From CAZOWL01 sp964583605 (GTDB taxonomy: Bacteria > Pseudomonadota > Gammaproteobacteria > Chromatiales > Chromatiaceae): 33,868 nt of DNA. The notes below the pieces were generated by a model. It saw only the letters and a list, made by a program, of their open reading frames with translations. It searched no databases and was not told the origin of the DNA. The DNA lies in assembly GCA_964583605.1 (NCBI GenBank), contig CAZOWL010000044.1, forward strand, positions 1 to 33,868, in the 5' to 3' direction. Positions 7,590-16,033 of the stretch are shown piece after piece (the stretch's first letter is position 1; the number at the start of each line of letters is the position of its first letter). The position numbers were made by a program, and so were the translations under genes.

Positions 7590-9146
7590 GTGGTCAGCCC
7601 GGTGAACAGACTATTGAGAATCCTCAAACATTCGGCCTTGTACCTAGCCGTTGCCGCTCTCGGTTTCGTCGTGGGTGCGACGGCCCTGTATATCCAATGG
7701 GCTCGGAGCGGCCCGACGGTGCAGCCTTGGCATCGGCTCGAGCTGATGAGCGAGCTCAGCGCGGGCCGGGCGGACCTGATCCAAGGCTTCGACGACTATC
7801 TTGCGTTGGAAGAACGCTTGTTCGCTGAGCTGGATGCCCGGGTCTTCGACGTGACGCCGACCGGACCCGACCAGGCGATCGTGCGCTACAGCTCCGGCAG
7901 CGCCTCGGATCCGCGCAAGTGGCCGCGCAACTGGAACCGGACCTTTGTGCTGGCCCCGCCAGGGGATCCGCTGGGCGGTGTGCTGCTGTTGCATGGTATG
8001 TCCGACAGCCCTTACAGCCTGCGCGCGCTCGGGGAGATGCTGAGCCGCCAAGGCTATCTCGTCGTCGGTCTGCGGTATCCGGGCCATGGCACGATACCGG
8101 CCGGCATGCGAAGTGTGACTTGGGAGGACATGGCCGCCGCGGTGCGCTTGGCGATGGCGCACCTCAGCAACACCCTAGGGGCTCGGCCGATCCATCTGAT
8201 CGGCTACTCGACCGGTGCCTCGCTGGCCCTGGATTTCACGCTCGATGCGCTCGACGGCATTGAGACCCCTGTGCCAGCCAGTCAGATCCTGGTATCCCCC
8301 GCGATCGGCGTCACGCCGCTGGCCGCCCTGACCCCCTGGCTCGATCGGCTATCCCGGCTCCCCGGGCTCGAGTCGGTGGCCTGGACGAGCCTGCTGCCGG
8401 AGTTTGATCCCTTCAACTACAACTCGTTCGCGGCCAATGCAGCGGTCCAGGTCCATCGGATGACCCGGTCGGTCGCGAGACGCGTGCGCGCCCTCGCTGA
8501 ACGCGATGCGATCGAGGGCTTTCCGCCGACACTGGCGCTGCTGACGGCCGTCGATGCGACCGTCTTGCCGGCGGCGGTCGCGGATCGGCTCCTCAATCAC
8601 CTGCCCCCGGGGCGCAATGCGCTGCTGCTTTACGATATCAACCGCTTCGCCATCAAGTCGCCGCTGATCGTATCCGACCCGGGCCCGTCGATCGAGCGGC
8701 TGATGCAGGATGCGTCCGTGCCATTCGCGGTGACGCTGATCGGCAATGAATCGCCCGACAGCCGCCAGGTCGTGGCGCGCCACAAGCCGGCCTTGGCCGC
8801 CTCTGTGACCCGAACCGAGCCACTCGGCCTGGCATGGCCGGACGACGTGATCTCGCTGTCGCATGTCGACCTGCCGTTCCCTCCGGATGATCCGCTTTAC
8901 GGCCGCGATCCGCCAGAGGGCTCTGGTCGGATCTTCCTCGGGCAGCTCGCGATCCGCGGCGAGCGCGGCGTGCTCAAGGTCCCCGGGCAATGGCTGTTAC
9001 GCCTGCGCCACAATCCCTTCTACTATTACCAGGCACATCGAGTGCTCGATTGGATCAAGCGGGGCAGTGCCGCGGCGCAGGTCGAGCCCGCATCATCGGC
9101 GTCATCCCCGGTGACGACCTCGACATCTTTCAGGTCGATCAGATAG
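7590..9146 (+). CDS. Membrane-anchored alpha/beta hydrolase (lysophospholipase/serine aminopeptidase type)
   Basis: About 518 residues from the GTG at 7590. Another GTG at 7602 is equally possible, and the open frame extends back to 7491 inside glsA. An N-terminal transmembrane helix (roughly residues 12-34) is followed by a linker and an alpha/beta-hydrolase core. The core has the oxyanion-hole segment LLLHGMSDSPYSL, the nucleophile elbow GYSTG, an aspartate in LLTAVDATVLP and a histidine in ISLSHVDLPFPPDDPLYG, giving a complete catalytic triad. The layout resembles anchored esterase or lysophospholipase-like enzymes facing the periplasm or cytoplasm; the substrate cannot be told. It lies about 50 bases after glsA on the same strand. 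AGAGG at 7582-7586 is an imperfectly spaced ribosome-binding site. Confidence 0.85.
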   Translation: MVSPVNRLLRILKHSALYLAVAALGFVVGATALYIQWARSGPTVQPWHRLELMSELSAGRADLIQGFDDYLALEERLFAELDARVFDVTPTGPDQAIVRYSSGSASDPRKWPRNWNRTFVLAPPGDPLGGVLLLHGMSDSPYSLRALGEMLSRQGYLVVGLRYPGHGTIPAGMRSVTWEDMAAAVRLAMAHLSNTLGARPIHLIGYSTGASLALDFTLDALDGIETPVPASQILVSPAIGVTPLAALTPWLDRLSRLPGLESVAWTSLLPEFDPFNYNSFAANAAVQVHRMTRSVARRVRALAERDAIEGFPPTLALLTAVDATVLPAAVADRLLNHLPPGRNALLLYDINRFAIKSPLIVSDPGPSIERLMQDASVPFAVTLIGNESPDSRQVVARHKPALAASVTRTEPLGLAWPDDVISLSHVDLPFPPDDPLYGRDPPEGSGRIFLGQLAIRGERGVLKVPGQWLLRLRHNPFYYYQAHRVLDWIKRGSAAAQVEPASSASSPVTTSTSFRSIR

Positions 9147-9274
9147 GTCTTCTGCAATTTGGCCCGACGGGTTACCCGCAAGCGGCCCCTACGGCGGGCG
9201 GCCAGCAGGCTGTGGTCAGCAAGCCGGGAGCCCCACGCATCGCTGAAGCCCGAAACGGCGATCGGCTTCACCGA

Positions 9275-9652
9275 GTGGACCCCTCAATTAACAACGATAA
9301 AAGCTTGTTAAAGATACAACAAGGCTTCGTCCTGGCACGTGACGCGGTCACGCGCGCGAAGAGCCGCACCCGTCCTGTACCGCTTGCCATCACTGGCGCA
9401 GTACCCGAACGGGGCGAAGACTGTGAGGCCGTGCTGACCCTGCTCGGATCCCTGACCGTCCGACGCTCGAGTGCTGGCTGGGCCGTCGTCGATGCGCTGC
9501 AACAACGAGGCGGGCGCACGCAGGAGGACGTGGCCAAGCACCTCGGCATCAGCCAGCAGGCAGTCAGCCAACGGCTGCGCGCCTCGCTTTGGGTCGAAGA
9601 ACAGGCCGTGCGGCCCATAGCCGCTCGACTGCTCGACGAGGCGGCAGGTTGA
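9275..9652 (+). pseudogene. SatD-like protein, N-terminally truncated
   Basis: The last ~115 codons of this frame match the C-terminal part of SatD-family proteins. A helix GFVLARDAVTRAK is followed by a winged helix-turn-helix with GRTQEDVAKHLGISQQAVSQ as the recognition motif and a closing WVEEQAVRPIAARLLDE helix. SatD proteins are about 200 residues. The N-terminal part is missing and the upstream sequence in frame (back to 8990, inside the hydrolase gene) has no family similarity. The GTG at 9275 is a formal start without a good ribosome-binding site. I read it as a 5'-deleted copy; a short DNA-binding protein cannot be excluded. It overlaps the next tiny frame by 4 bases. Confidence 0.5.
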
Positions 9653-9780
9653 GCCTGGAGTCGATCGGCATTGCTGCCCTCGTCTCGGAGCGGTTTGTCA
9701 TCGGCACATTGACCTCGATCCTTTGGGCCGCCGCAATGGGCGGTTTGGGCAGGCTTGTGATCGACCTGATGACCCCGTAG
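9649..9780 (+). CDS. Possible 43-residue membrane peptide downstream of SatD-like gene
   Basis: A TTG at 9649 overlaps the SatD-like stop (TTGA). It opens a 43-codon frame with one amphipathic-to-hydrophobic segment (roughly residues 17-40, containing ILWAAAMGGLGRLVIDL). In other bacteria satD is often followed by a small membrane-protein gene, so this may be the shortened remnant of that partner. There is no independent evidence of expression and no family could be assigned. Confidence 0.25.
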   Translation: MSLESIGIAALVSERFVIGTLTSILWAAAMGGLGRLVIDLMTP

Positions 9781-9800
9781 CGCACCCGCTAACTCAAGAG

Positions 9801-9816
9801 TGGCGCGTGAGCGCCA
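9801..9816 (-). terminator. Hairpin downstream of citrate synthase
   Basis: tggcgc-gtga-gcgcca forms a 6-bp GC stem with a 4-nt loop, 35-50 bases past the gltA stop on the minus strand. No proper T-run follows, so intrinsic termination is only a possibility. Confidence 0.3.
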
Positions 9817-9850
9817 GCGTCCAAGTCTCATCCAACCTGCGGATACCGAA

Positions 9851-11140
<1,290 letters not shown>

Positions 11141-11229
11141 GACGGGTGCTTCCACAAAAGGTCGATGAAGGTCTCCAAAGAGTAAGCGCGTTTGCCGATG
11201 ACGTCGCGGCTTCGAGGAGATATGCCGCG

Positions 11230-11723
11230 TCAGCGCGATGGTGCTGGCGAGGGACTTCCGCAGCACCCATCGCCCTCGGGGTGGGGGATCCCCTCGCTAG
11301 GCCCCGATGCGACCGGATAGGAGTCGAACTTGTCGCGGGCATCCAGTAGCTCGAAGCTGCGTCCCTCGCCGTCGACGGTCAGGAGGCCGGTGCGCCCGCG
11401 CCAACGTGCATAGGGTCCGTTAAACCCGCAGGTCTGGGACCTGCAGCCTCCCGATGTCGAGCGCGACGCGTTGGGGCGCGGCCGCAGCGAGACCGTCGCC
11501 GCCACCGGTGGGCCCCGGTCTGGCCAGCCGCTGCGACACTCGACAGATGCAGGCGCAAGGGATACCAGCTGAAGCCTCTCTGCCAACGCACTCTGAGCTG
11601 CTCCGGTGTGAGGTCGTTCAGCCACCGCTGGGTCTGCGGAACGTTCACGGCCAGGTTGGCAATCAGCAGCCAGGCGCCCCAGAGGATTGCGGCAGCGGCC
11701 AGGACGCAGATCGCAAGCTTCAT
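11230..11723 (-). pseudogene. AsmA/DUF748-like envelope protein, frameshifted 5' fragment
   Basis: From the ATG at 11723 (GAGGAGG about 11 bases upstream) the frame encodes a TM anchor at about residues 3-26 and then a segment (ending RWQRGFSWYPLRLHLSSV) typical of the start of AsmA/DUF748-like proteins. Coding sense then moves to another frame (ALDIGRLQVPDLRV, ending at a TAA near 11429) and to a third (FNGPYARWRGRTGLLTVDGEGR). These pieces read in order as one ancestral protein. At least two frameshifts and the loss of everything downstream make this a pseudogene. Family members are usually several hundred residues to over 1,000. The family name is tentative; the decay is visible directly. 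Confidence 0.5.
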
Positions 11724-11903
11724 CCGAGAGACGGCCTCCTCGCTCGTCAGTCTTGAGCGCCATCAAACCAGATGGCTTGGTCCCACGTCTACTTGACCCG
11801 CTCACGCGTCGGAGCCCACCCCTTGCTGCGCACCACCGGCGCCGATCGCAGCCCCGTCCAGGCTGCCGCGTGGTGAGCCGGCTGCTCCGCACAGCGGATC
11901 CTT

Positions 11904-11980
11904 CTATGAGGCGCAGCCCGCAGGGTCCGCTGTGCGGACCTGGTCCTATGAGGCGCAGCCCGTAGTCCGCTGCGCGGACC
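11904..11980. repeat. Two 42-bp-spaced copies of a GGTCCGC palindromic repeat
   Basis: Two direct copies start at 11904 and 11946 with the phrase ctatgaggcgcagcccg. Each ends in the hairpin GGTCCGC-TGT-GCGGACC or a close variant (GTCCGC-TGC-GCGGAC), the same palindrome found at 3936-3952. A shorter related hairpin (tccgc-aca-gcgga) lies just before, at 11886-11898. They occupy the roughly 445-base interval between the AsmA-like remnant and the acetyltransferase, which otherwise shows no gene. Confidence 0.75.
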
Positions 11981-12168
11981 TTGCCCGATGGCAGGGCCTA
12001 TAATGAAAGCCACAACACGAGTCGCGGCGTCTCTCGGCGACCGGAAGATACGGCGCAAGCCGAGTGGGGTAAGCACCGTTTGCCATCTGGTGCCCAAGCT
12101 AAGACCTTGGCCGTAGGGTCTCCTGTACCGATTCTAGTCCTTGCCTGTTTGTATCGCGCAAGCCGCTC

Positions 12169-12744
12169 ATGACAGTCACCTATCGTCGTGCGAATCCGGA
12201 GGATTTGGCCTTCATACAAGGGGTTGCTCAGCACGCGTTGGTTCGCCAAAACAATCCGGACGCGAAGCTCTTCTCGCGTTGGTTGAAGAGGTACATGGTC
12301 GGTGATAACCGCCATGACGGCTTGTGCCATACGCACTACTTGATCACACGCGATAACCTCTCGGTTGGACATATCGCTGAATATCTATACGTCGATCAAG
12401 TCGCCGTCACCAGAGATTTATCAGGCAAGGTCTGCTACCTTGGCTTCGATGTTCATCCCAATTATTGGGGCCAGGGCATTATGAAAGCGGCGCTCTATCG
12501 CTACATGAAGGATGGATTCGAGAGTAATAGGTTCGAGCACCTGGTTTCAGAATGTCTCAACGATAACTCCAAGTGCAAGCGACTGCTTGAGGGCGTGGGG
12601 TTCCTAGCACTAGACGTCGGCTTCGCCGATCAGTTTTGGCATATGTGGAAGTCTAAGGGGCTTGGTCTCAAATCGCGGTATTGGTACTCATACGAGAAAT
12701 GGTCAAGTGACGCGACGCACCAACCTGCCGGCAAGGCCAGGTAA
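12169..12744 (+). CDS. GNAT-family N-acetyltransferase
   Basis: A 191-residue protein with a GNAT fold of the RimJ/RimL-like kind. The acceptor-side strands are followed by a CYLGFDVHPNYWGQGIMKAAL segment, the motif A region (V-x-P-x-x-x-G-x-G) that binds the acetyl-CoA pyrophosphate. Then comes LVSECLNDNSKCKRLLEGVGF, the usual N-x-x-S helix leading to the G-F strand. It is probably an acetyltransferase acting on a small molecule or protein N-terminus; the substrate cannot be read. Base composition is lower in GC than in the core genes and the gene sits among repeats and broken toxin-antitoxin genes, so it is probably horizontally acquired. No operon partner. Confidence 0.88.
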   Translation: MTVTYRRANPEDLAFIQGVAQHALVRQNNPDAKLFSRWLKRYMVGDNRHDGLCHTHYLITRDNLSVGHIAEYLYVDQVAVTRDLSGKVCYLGFDVHPNYWGQGIMKAALYRYMKDGFESNRFEHLVSECLNDNSKCKRLLEGVGFLALDVGFADQFWHMWKSKGLGLKSRYWYSYEKWSSDATHQPAGKAR

Positions 12745-12868
12745 AGACGCCATGCGTGGACATCTCCATCCGCTAGGTTGTCGAGCTAATCGCCGATGTG
12801 CTGAAGTACCGCGGCGAGGAGTGGGGCCGCGCGGGCATGTCCGACATTGAGCGCGGCGCGTGGAGGAC

Positions 12869-12937
12869 ATGGATTCGCCGGGCTTTCATTTCGAGGATGG
12901 CGACGCCTACGTCTTCGACTATCTGGACTAGCACTGA
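12869..12937 (+). pseudogene. HigB-type toxin, C-terminal remnant
   Basis: The short frame from 12869 ends in FHFEDGDAYVFDYLD followed by a TAG, then CAC and TGA. HigB/RelE-like toxins end in RFEGGDA-x-x-VDYxDYH, so the TAG at 12929-12931 stands where the final tyrosine codon (TAY) should be, and the next codon still reads His before the genuine stop. The body of the toxin upstream is not recognisable. It is positioned directly before the HigA remnant, in the higBA order. Confidence 0.6.
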
Positions 12938-12949
12938 GCGAGCCTGCCC

Positions 12950-13205
12950 ATGCGCATGCATCAACCGCCTCATCCTGGCGAGCTTCTGCGGGAGTTGTGG
13001 CTCAAGCCGCTGAAATTGAAGATTAAGCACGCTGCCAACGTTCTGTAGATCTCACGCGAGGCGCTGTTCGAACGCGTCAACGCCCGGACGCGCTTAACTC
13101 CTGAGAGGGCAGTTCACCTGGAACTGGCTCTCGGCAGGAGCGCTGAAAGCCGGCTGGAGCATCAGGCGGCTTATGATCCTTGGCGGTTGAAGGCCAGAAA
13201 GCCGC
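12950..13205 (+). pseudogene. HigA-type antitoxin with in-frame stop
   Basis: From the ATG at 12950 the sequence reads MRMHQPPHPGELLRELWLKP, the standard start of HigA/VapI helix-turn-helix antitoxins. A TAG at 13046-13048 interrupts the frame after 32 codons. The same frame then continues with ISREALFERVNARTRLTPE, the recognition helix region, then HLELALGRSAESRLEHQAAYDPWRL. The full domain is therefore present apart from one nonsense codon. Together with the stop in the HigB remnant this is an inactivated higBA module. Confidence 0.75.
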
Positions 13206-13340
13206 CTTGGGCGTGCGACGTCTGGCGGCCTGAAGCGGAGTCCGATGCGCCCTCTTTGAAGAACTTTGCCCAGCGCTCGGTTTCGGCTTCGATCCGCCAG
13301 CGGCTCGTCACGCACCGGCTCTTTCTGGCCCTGCTCTTGG

Positions 13341-13957
13341 CTACAGATACCGGAGAGCGGCGATGACCAAGGCCGCGCTGGTGGTGATAAAACCGACCAG
13401 CCAGAGAAAATGCTGGTCGTGGCGCTTGAGCATCTCATCGAAGCGTTTGTCTATCTGCTCGAAGCGTTTGTCTATCTGCTCGAAGCGNNNNNNNNNNNNN
13501 NNNNNNNNNNNNNNNNNNNNNNNNNNNNNNNNNNNNNNNNNNNNNNNNNNNNNNNNNNNNNNNNNNNNNNNNNNNNNNNNNNNNNNNTCTCATCGAAGCG
13601 TTTGTCTATCTGCTCGAAGCGTTTGTCTATCTGCTCGAAGCGCTTGTCCACCTGCTCGAAGCGTTTGTCCACCTGCTCGAAGCGCTTGTCCATGTCTGAG
13701 CGCATGGCCGCAAAGCGGGCGTCCATGTCCGCCTGCAGCGCCGCGAAGCGTTCGTCCGCCTGCGCGAAGCGTTCGTCCATGCGCGCGAAACCTTCGCGCA
13801 TCAGCTCCCGCTGGTGCTTGAGCTCCTCCTCCACCCGCACCATGCGCTCGCGCAACTCGATTTCATAGACCGGCGGCGGTTTGCCGAGGCTCTGCTCGGC
13901 CAGCCACTCGCCGAGATGCGCTTTGATGAAGGCAATGTCTTCCTCGGCCAGGGCCAT
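13341..13957 (-). CDS. Heptad-repeat coiled-coil protein with C-terminal membrane anchor (spans assembly gap)
   Basis: Starts at the ATG at 13957 (MALAEEDIAFIKAHLGEWL); an upstream in-frame start exists at 13981. After a short N-terminal helix and a charged RMVRVEEELKHQ coil come DERFA-type heptads. Perfect 7-residue repeats of the DKRFEQI/V kind follow, ending KRFDEMLKRHDQ. A single TM segment HFLWLVGFITTSAALVIAAL then closes the protein at the TAG at 13341-13343. This resembles DUF1640/CCDC90-like membrane coiled coils. The Ns at 13488-13587 break the frame as written. If the duplicated 55 bases on each side are merged, the two parts join in frame to a 153-residue protein. Function unknown; probably an oligomeric membrane-tethered coil. 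Confidence 0.75.
13433..13692. repeat. 21-bp coding tandem repeat (7-residue heptad)
   Basis: Units of 21 bases (ctgctcgaagcgtttgtctat and close variants), each encoding one DKRFEQI/V heptad on the minus strand, repeat in tandem on both sides of the N gap. The rightmost units have drifted (cttgtccac replacing tttgtctat). Such arrays change length by slippage and commonly break short-read assemblies. Confidence 0.85.
13488..13587. other. Assembly gap of exactly 100 N, probably an unmerged overlap
   Basis: One hundred Ns interrupt the 21-bp repeat. The 55 bases before the gap (13433-13487) are identical to the 55 bases after it (13588-13642). This is the picture left when two contigs sharing a 55-base end are scaffolded with a default-size gap. 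Deleting one copy plus the Ns (155 bases) restores an open reading frame. Confidence 0.9.
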
Positions 13958-14112
13958 GCTGGAGGTTCCTCGCGTGGTCATGTCGTGGTGATCTATCGAC
14001 AGATTCTAGCGAAGAGCGGTCACGGCTGCGACGCCGAGCGGGCCGACGCCTGCTCGATCAGGCGATGCTCGTCGCCACCCGCGGCGGCGACGAGCAGTGG
14101 GTCGATGTGTCA

Positions 14113-14234
14113 TTACAACGAGCGCCGCGCAGCACGTTCGCTCCCTCGCCCTGGGAGAGAGTTGGGGTGCGGGAACGATCCGGGCGAGGCGACCTTTCGT
14201 CATCCGGGGTGGCTTGCCACGCCCCATGATCGAT
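14113..14234 (+). repeat. Dispersed two-hairpin repeat, copy A (diverged)
   Basis: This copy has the element's conserved core: gctccctcgccctgggagag, then ttggggtgcgggaacgatc, a gcgaggcga...tccggggtggc middle, and the end ccccatgatcgat. It differs from the other four full copies at many positions, most of all in its head, so it is the oldest or least constrained copy. The surrounding 13982-14309 interval shows no gene. Confidence 0.75.
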
Positions 14235-14315
14235 AGGCCAGCGCTTCGGGTAGGTCCCCGTCTAGGGCACGCACCGCATACCATACCGCGGCCCATGGCT
14301 CCGTTCACCGCCGCT

Positions 14316-14655
14316 TCACCAGCGCCCCGACCTGGGGGCGAGCAACAACGGGATCAGCTTGGCCAATGGCGTCTTGCGCCTGCGCTCGATATCGCTCTTC
14401 ACCTCGCCGCGGAGCGGCTCGATCTGCAGTCGGAAAGACTGCCCTGCAACCGCGGCCTTGGCGAACAAGCCCCGGCGCTCTGGGCTCGTGATCGGCGACT
14501 GATCGCCAGTCATCGATCCAGTCGTCGAGCAATGGCGGGAGCCAAAACGCGTCGCCCGCCGCAGCGGCATCCTCCGGGAGTCTAAACTCGAGGACATCGG
14601 TCCCGATGTGGATCGCACCGCCGACAAGACGCTCTACGGCCAGCATGGCCCTCAA
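14316..14655 (-). pseudogene. Unrecognised frameshifted gene fragment
   Basis: One minus-strand frame from 14655 gives a protein-like stretch (VLEFRLPEDAAAAGDAFWLP followed by PLLDDWIDDW). After about 50 codons the more protein-like sequence moves to a second frame (GLFAKAAVAGQSFRLQIEPL followed by RGEVKSDIERRRKTPLAKLI) ending at 14316. The two parts read naturally in order, suggesting a single small gene broken by a frameshift. No family was recognised and no ribosome-binding site is evident. The call rests only on amino-acid composition. Confidence 0.25.
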
Positions 14656-14804
14656 GAACGTGATCTGAATCGAAATGGCTCAGCGGATCACATGCCTCAT
14701 CGAATCCTCTCGCTTGAGCTTCTGGAGCGGCCTTCTTGGTGCGAGGTCTCTGATCCAGTCAGGTGCACCTCATCGTGCGTTTCCGCGCTTGAGATCCAGA
14801 TCGT

Positions 14805-14895
14805 ATGATCGACGACCCCACGACCGAAGCGAGCACCGCGCCGGCTGACGACTACGACAGCCCCTGGAAGGAGGCCGTCACCGGGGCGTACCCTC
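14805..14895 (+). pseudogene. Rpn/DUF4351-type nuclease, N-terminal stub
   Basis: The ATG at 14805 opens with MIDDPTTEASTAPADDYDSP and then WKEAV. The DYDSPWKEA phrase is the characteristic beginning of the Rpn-family (PD-(D/E)XK, DUF4351-containing) recombination-promoting nuclease/transposase-like proteins, which are about 300 residues. Similarity ends after about 25 codons. The frame stays open to 15110 but runs into the following DsrC-like gene in another frame. I read it as a 5' stub left by a deletion. Confidence 0.5.
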
Positions 14896-15018
14896 CCATC
14901 ACACCTGTATTACATCGAAAACGCCGATATGAATGGTCAATCAATTCCGTTTGTCTGATCTCGAATCCGCGCTTAATCTTACTTCAACAGTGTGGTTTGG
15001 TTCTGATGCGGAGAGCGC

Positions 15019-15663
15019 ATGATGATCGCCGTGAGAGTATCGATGAAGGTGACCCAGGAGCCTTTGAAACGGACACCGGTCGTTCTGAAGCTGGACGCCG
15101 ACGGTTCTGAGACCGGGCCGGTCCTGACCGACCGCGCAGGTGTCGCCGAATTCGACCTGGCTGCGACAAGCGGGAAGATCCTAGTGTCCGGAATCGAGCG
15201 CTATGACGGGCGGCTCGACGGCGAGATCCCGATTGAGCTTTGGTCGATCAACCAGGCCGAGCAGGACTCCGCAGGACTGCCCGGCATCTTACCTTCGGGA
15301 AGCAACGCCTACCCGTGCATGACAACCCGCACGTTGGAAGTCGCCGGCCGGAGTATCGTCACCGACGGTGAAGGCTATTTGGTTGACCCTTCGGATTGGT
15401 CTGAGGCCTTCGCCCGTGCCCAGGCCGAGCTGGAGGGTCTGACGCTGAGCGCCGAGCATTGGGAGGTGATCCGCTTTCTGCGGGCGCGCTTCGCAAAGAA
15501 GGGCACTCAGGCTACAGTGCGCGAGATGATCGCCCATTTCCGCCAGGTCTGGGGCCGCGATCGGGGCAGTAATCGCTATCTCCACAAGCTCTTCCCGCGT
15601 GGCGGCCCGCAAAAGCAAGGCAACCGGCTTGCTGGCCTCCTGCGCACGAAGGGCGAGCATTGA
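15019..15663 (+). CDS. DsrC/TusE-like protein without redox cysteines, fused to an N-terminal beta domain
   Basis: A 214-residue protein. Residues about 110-214 match the DsrC/TusE/DsvC fold: a VTDGEGYLVDPSDWSEAFA start, then LSAEHWEVIRFLRARFAKKG, REMIAHFRQVWG, and GSNRYLHKLFPRGGP. In true DsrC two C-terminal cysteines carry the sulfur trisulfide or persulfide. Here their positions are Asn202 (in KQGNRLAGL) and Glu213 (penultimate residue), so sulfur transfer by the usual chemistry is ruled out; regulatory cysteine-free DsrC homologues are known. Residues about 3-78 form a separate beta-rich, carboxypeptidase-regulatory or Ig-like domain (TPVVLKLDADG ... TDRAGVAEFDL ... GEIPIELWSI), joined by a Gly/Ser/Pro linker. 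GGAG 6 nt before 15019 supports the start. A small basic gene follows 16 bases downstream. Confidence 0.88.
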   Translation: MMIAVRVSMKVTQEPLKRTPVVLKLDADGSETGPVLTDRAGVAEFDLAATSGKILVSGIERYDGRLDGEIPIELWSINQAEQDSAGLPGILPSGSNAYPCMTTRTLEVAGRSIVTDGEGYLVDPSDWSEAFARAQAELEGLTLSAEHWEVIRFLRARFAKKGTQATVREMIAHFRQVWGRDRGSNRYLHKLFPRGGPQKQGNRLAGLLRTKGEH

Positions 15664-15679
15664 CGGAGGAGAACGGACC

Positions 15680-15883
15680 ATGCCTGACATATTGCACGAG
15701 CCGCACAAGCCGCAATTCGCCTCGGCACCGAATCAGGCCCGCAAGGCGGCCACGGCGGAGGATGCCTGGGCCGCGGCGGAGGAGTTGAGACCAATGGTTG
15801 GCAAAAGCCGCGCCGCGGCGAAGGCCCGCCGCGCGGGTGTCGCGGCGCGGGGCAAGATGGCGTTGCCCCCTGAGGAGCGCTGA
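15680..15883 (+). CDS. Small basic Ala/Lys/Arg-rich protein downstream of DsrC-like gene
   Basis: A 67-residue frame whose ATG at 15680 is preceded by GGAGGAG at about 15665-15671, one of the best ribosome-binding sites in the window and only 16 bases after the DsrC-like stop. The two genes are therefore probably co-transcribed. The sequence is hydrophilic, rich in Ala, Lys and Arg (for example GKSRAAAKARRAGVAARGK near the C-terminus), without cysteines, a TM segment or a signal peptide. It could be a nucleic-acid-binding or partner-binding tail protein. No family was recognised. Confidence 0.6.
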   Translation: MPDILHEPHKPQFASAPNQARKAATAEDAWAAAEELRPMVGKSRAAAKARRAGVAARGKMALPPEER

Positions 15884-16033
15884 GCGCGCCTCTTCTCTCT
15901 CTGGTTGATCGGCAGGCCGAGCCCTGCGATCAGCACGGGCAAGAAGAGGGCGGCGAGGATCTGCACCGTCGTAGATCGATCGGCAAGGGATGCAGCTCTT
16001 CGTAGGTCGACTTCCGCATCGATTCCGACCTCG

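Noticed and set aside
9026..9271. 81-codon minus-strand frame (contains RAKLQKTYLIDLKDVEVV).
   Set aside because: Somewhat protein-like but overlaps the hydrolase 3' end, has no recognisable family and no ribosome-binding site; not enough to call.
13100..13325. Minus-strand segment reading RWRIEAETERWAKFFKEG, possibly a transposase relic.
   Set aside because: It overlaps the higA remnant on the other strand, no clear transposase family could be named, and it stops within 50 codons.
13433..13700. Short regularly spaced repeats that could suggest a CRISPR array.
   Set aside because: The 21-bp units are contiguous without unique spacers and encode in-frame heptads; it is a coding tandem repeat.
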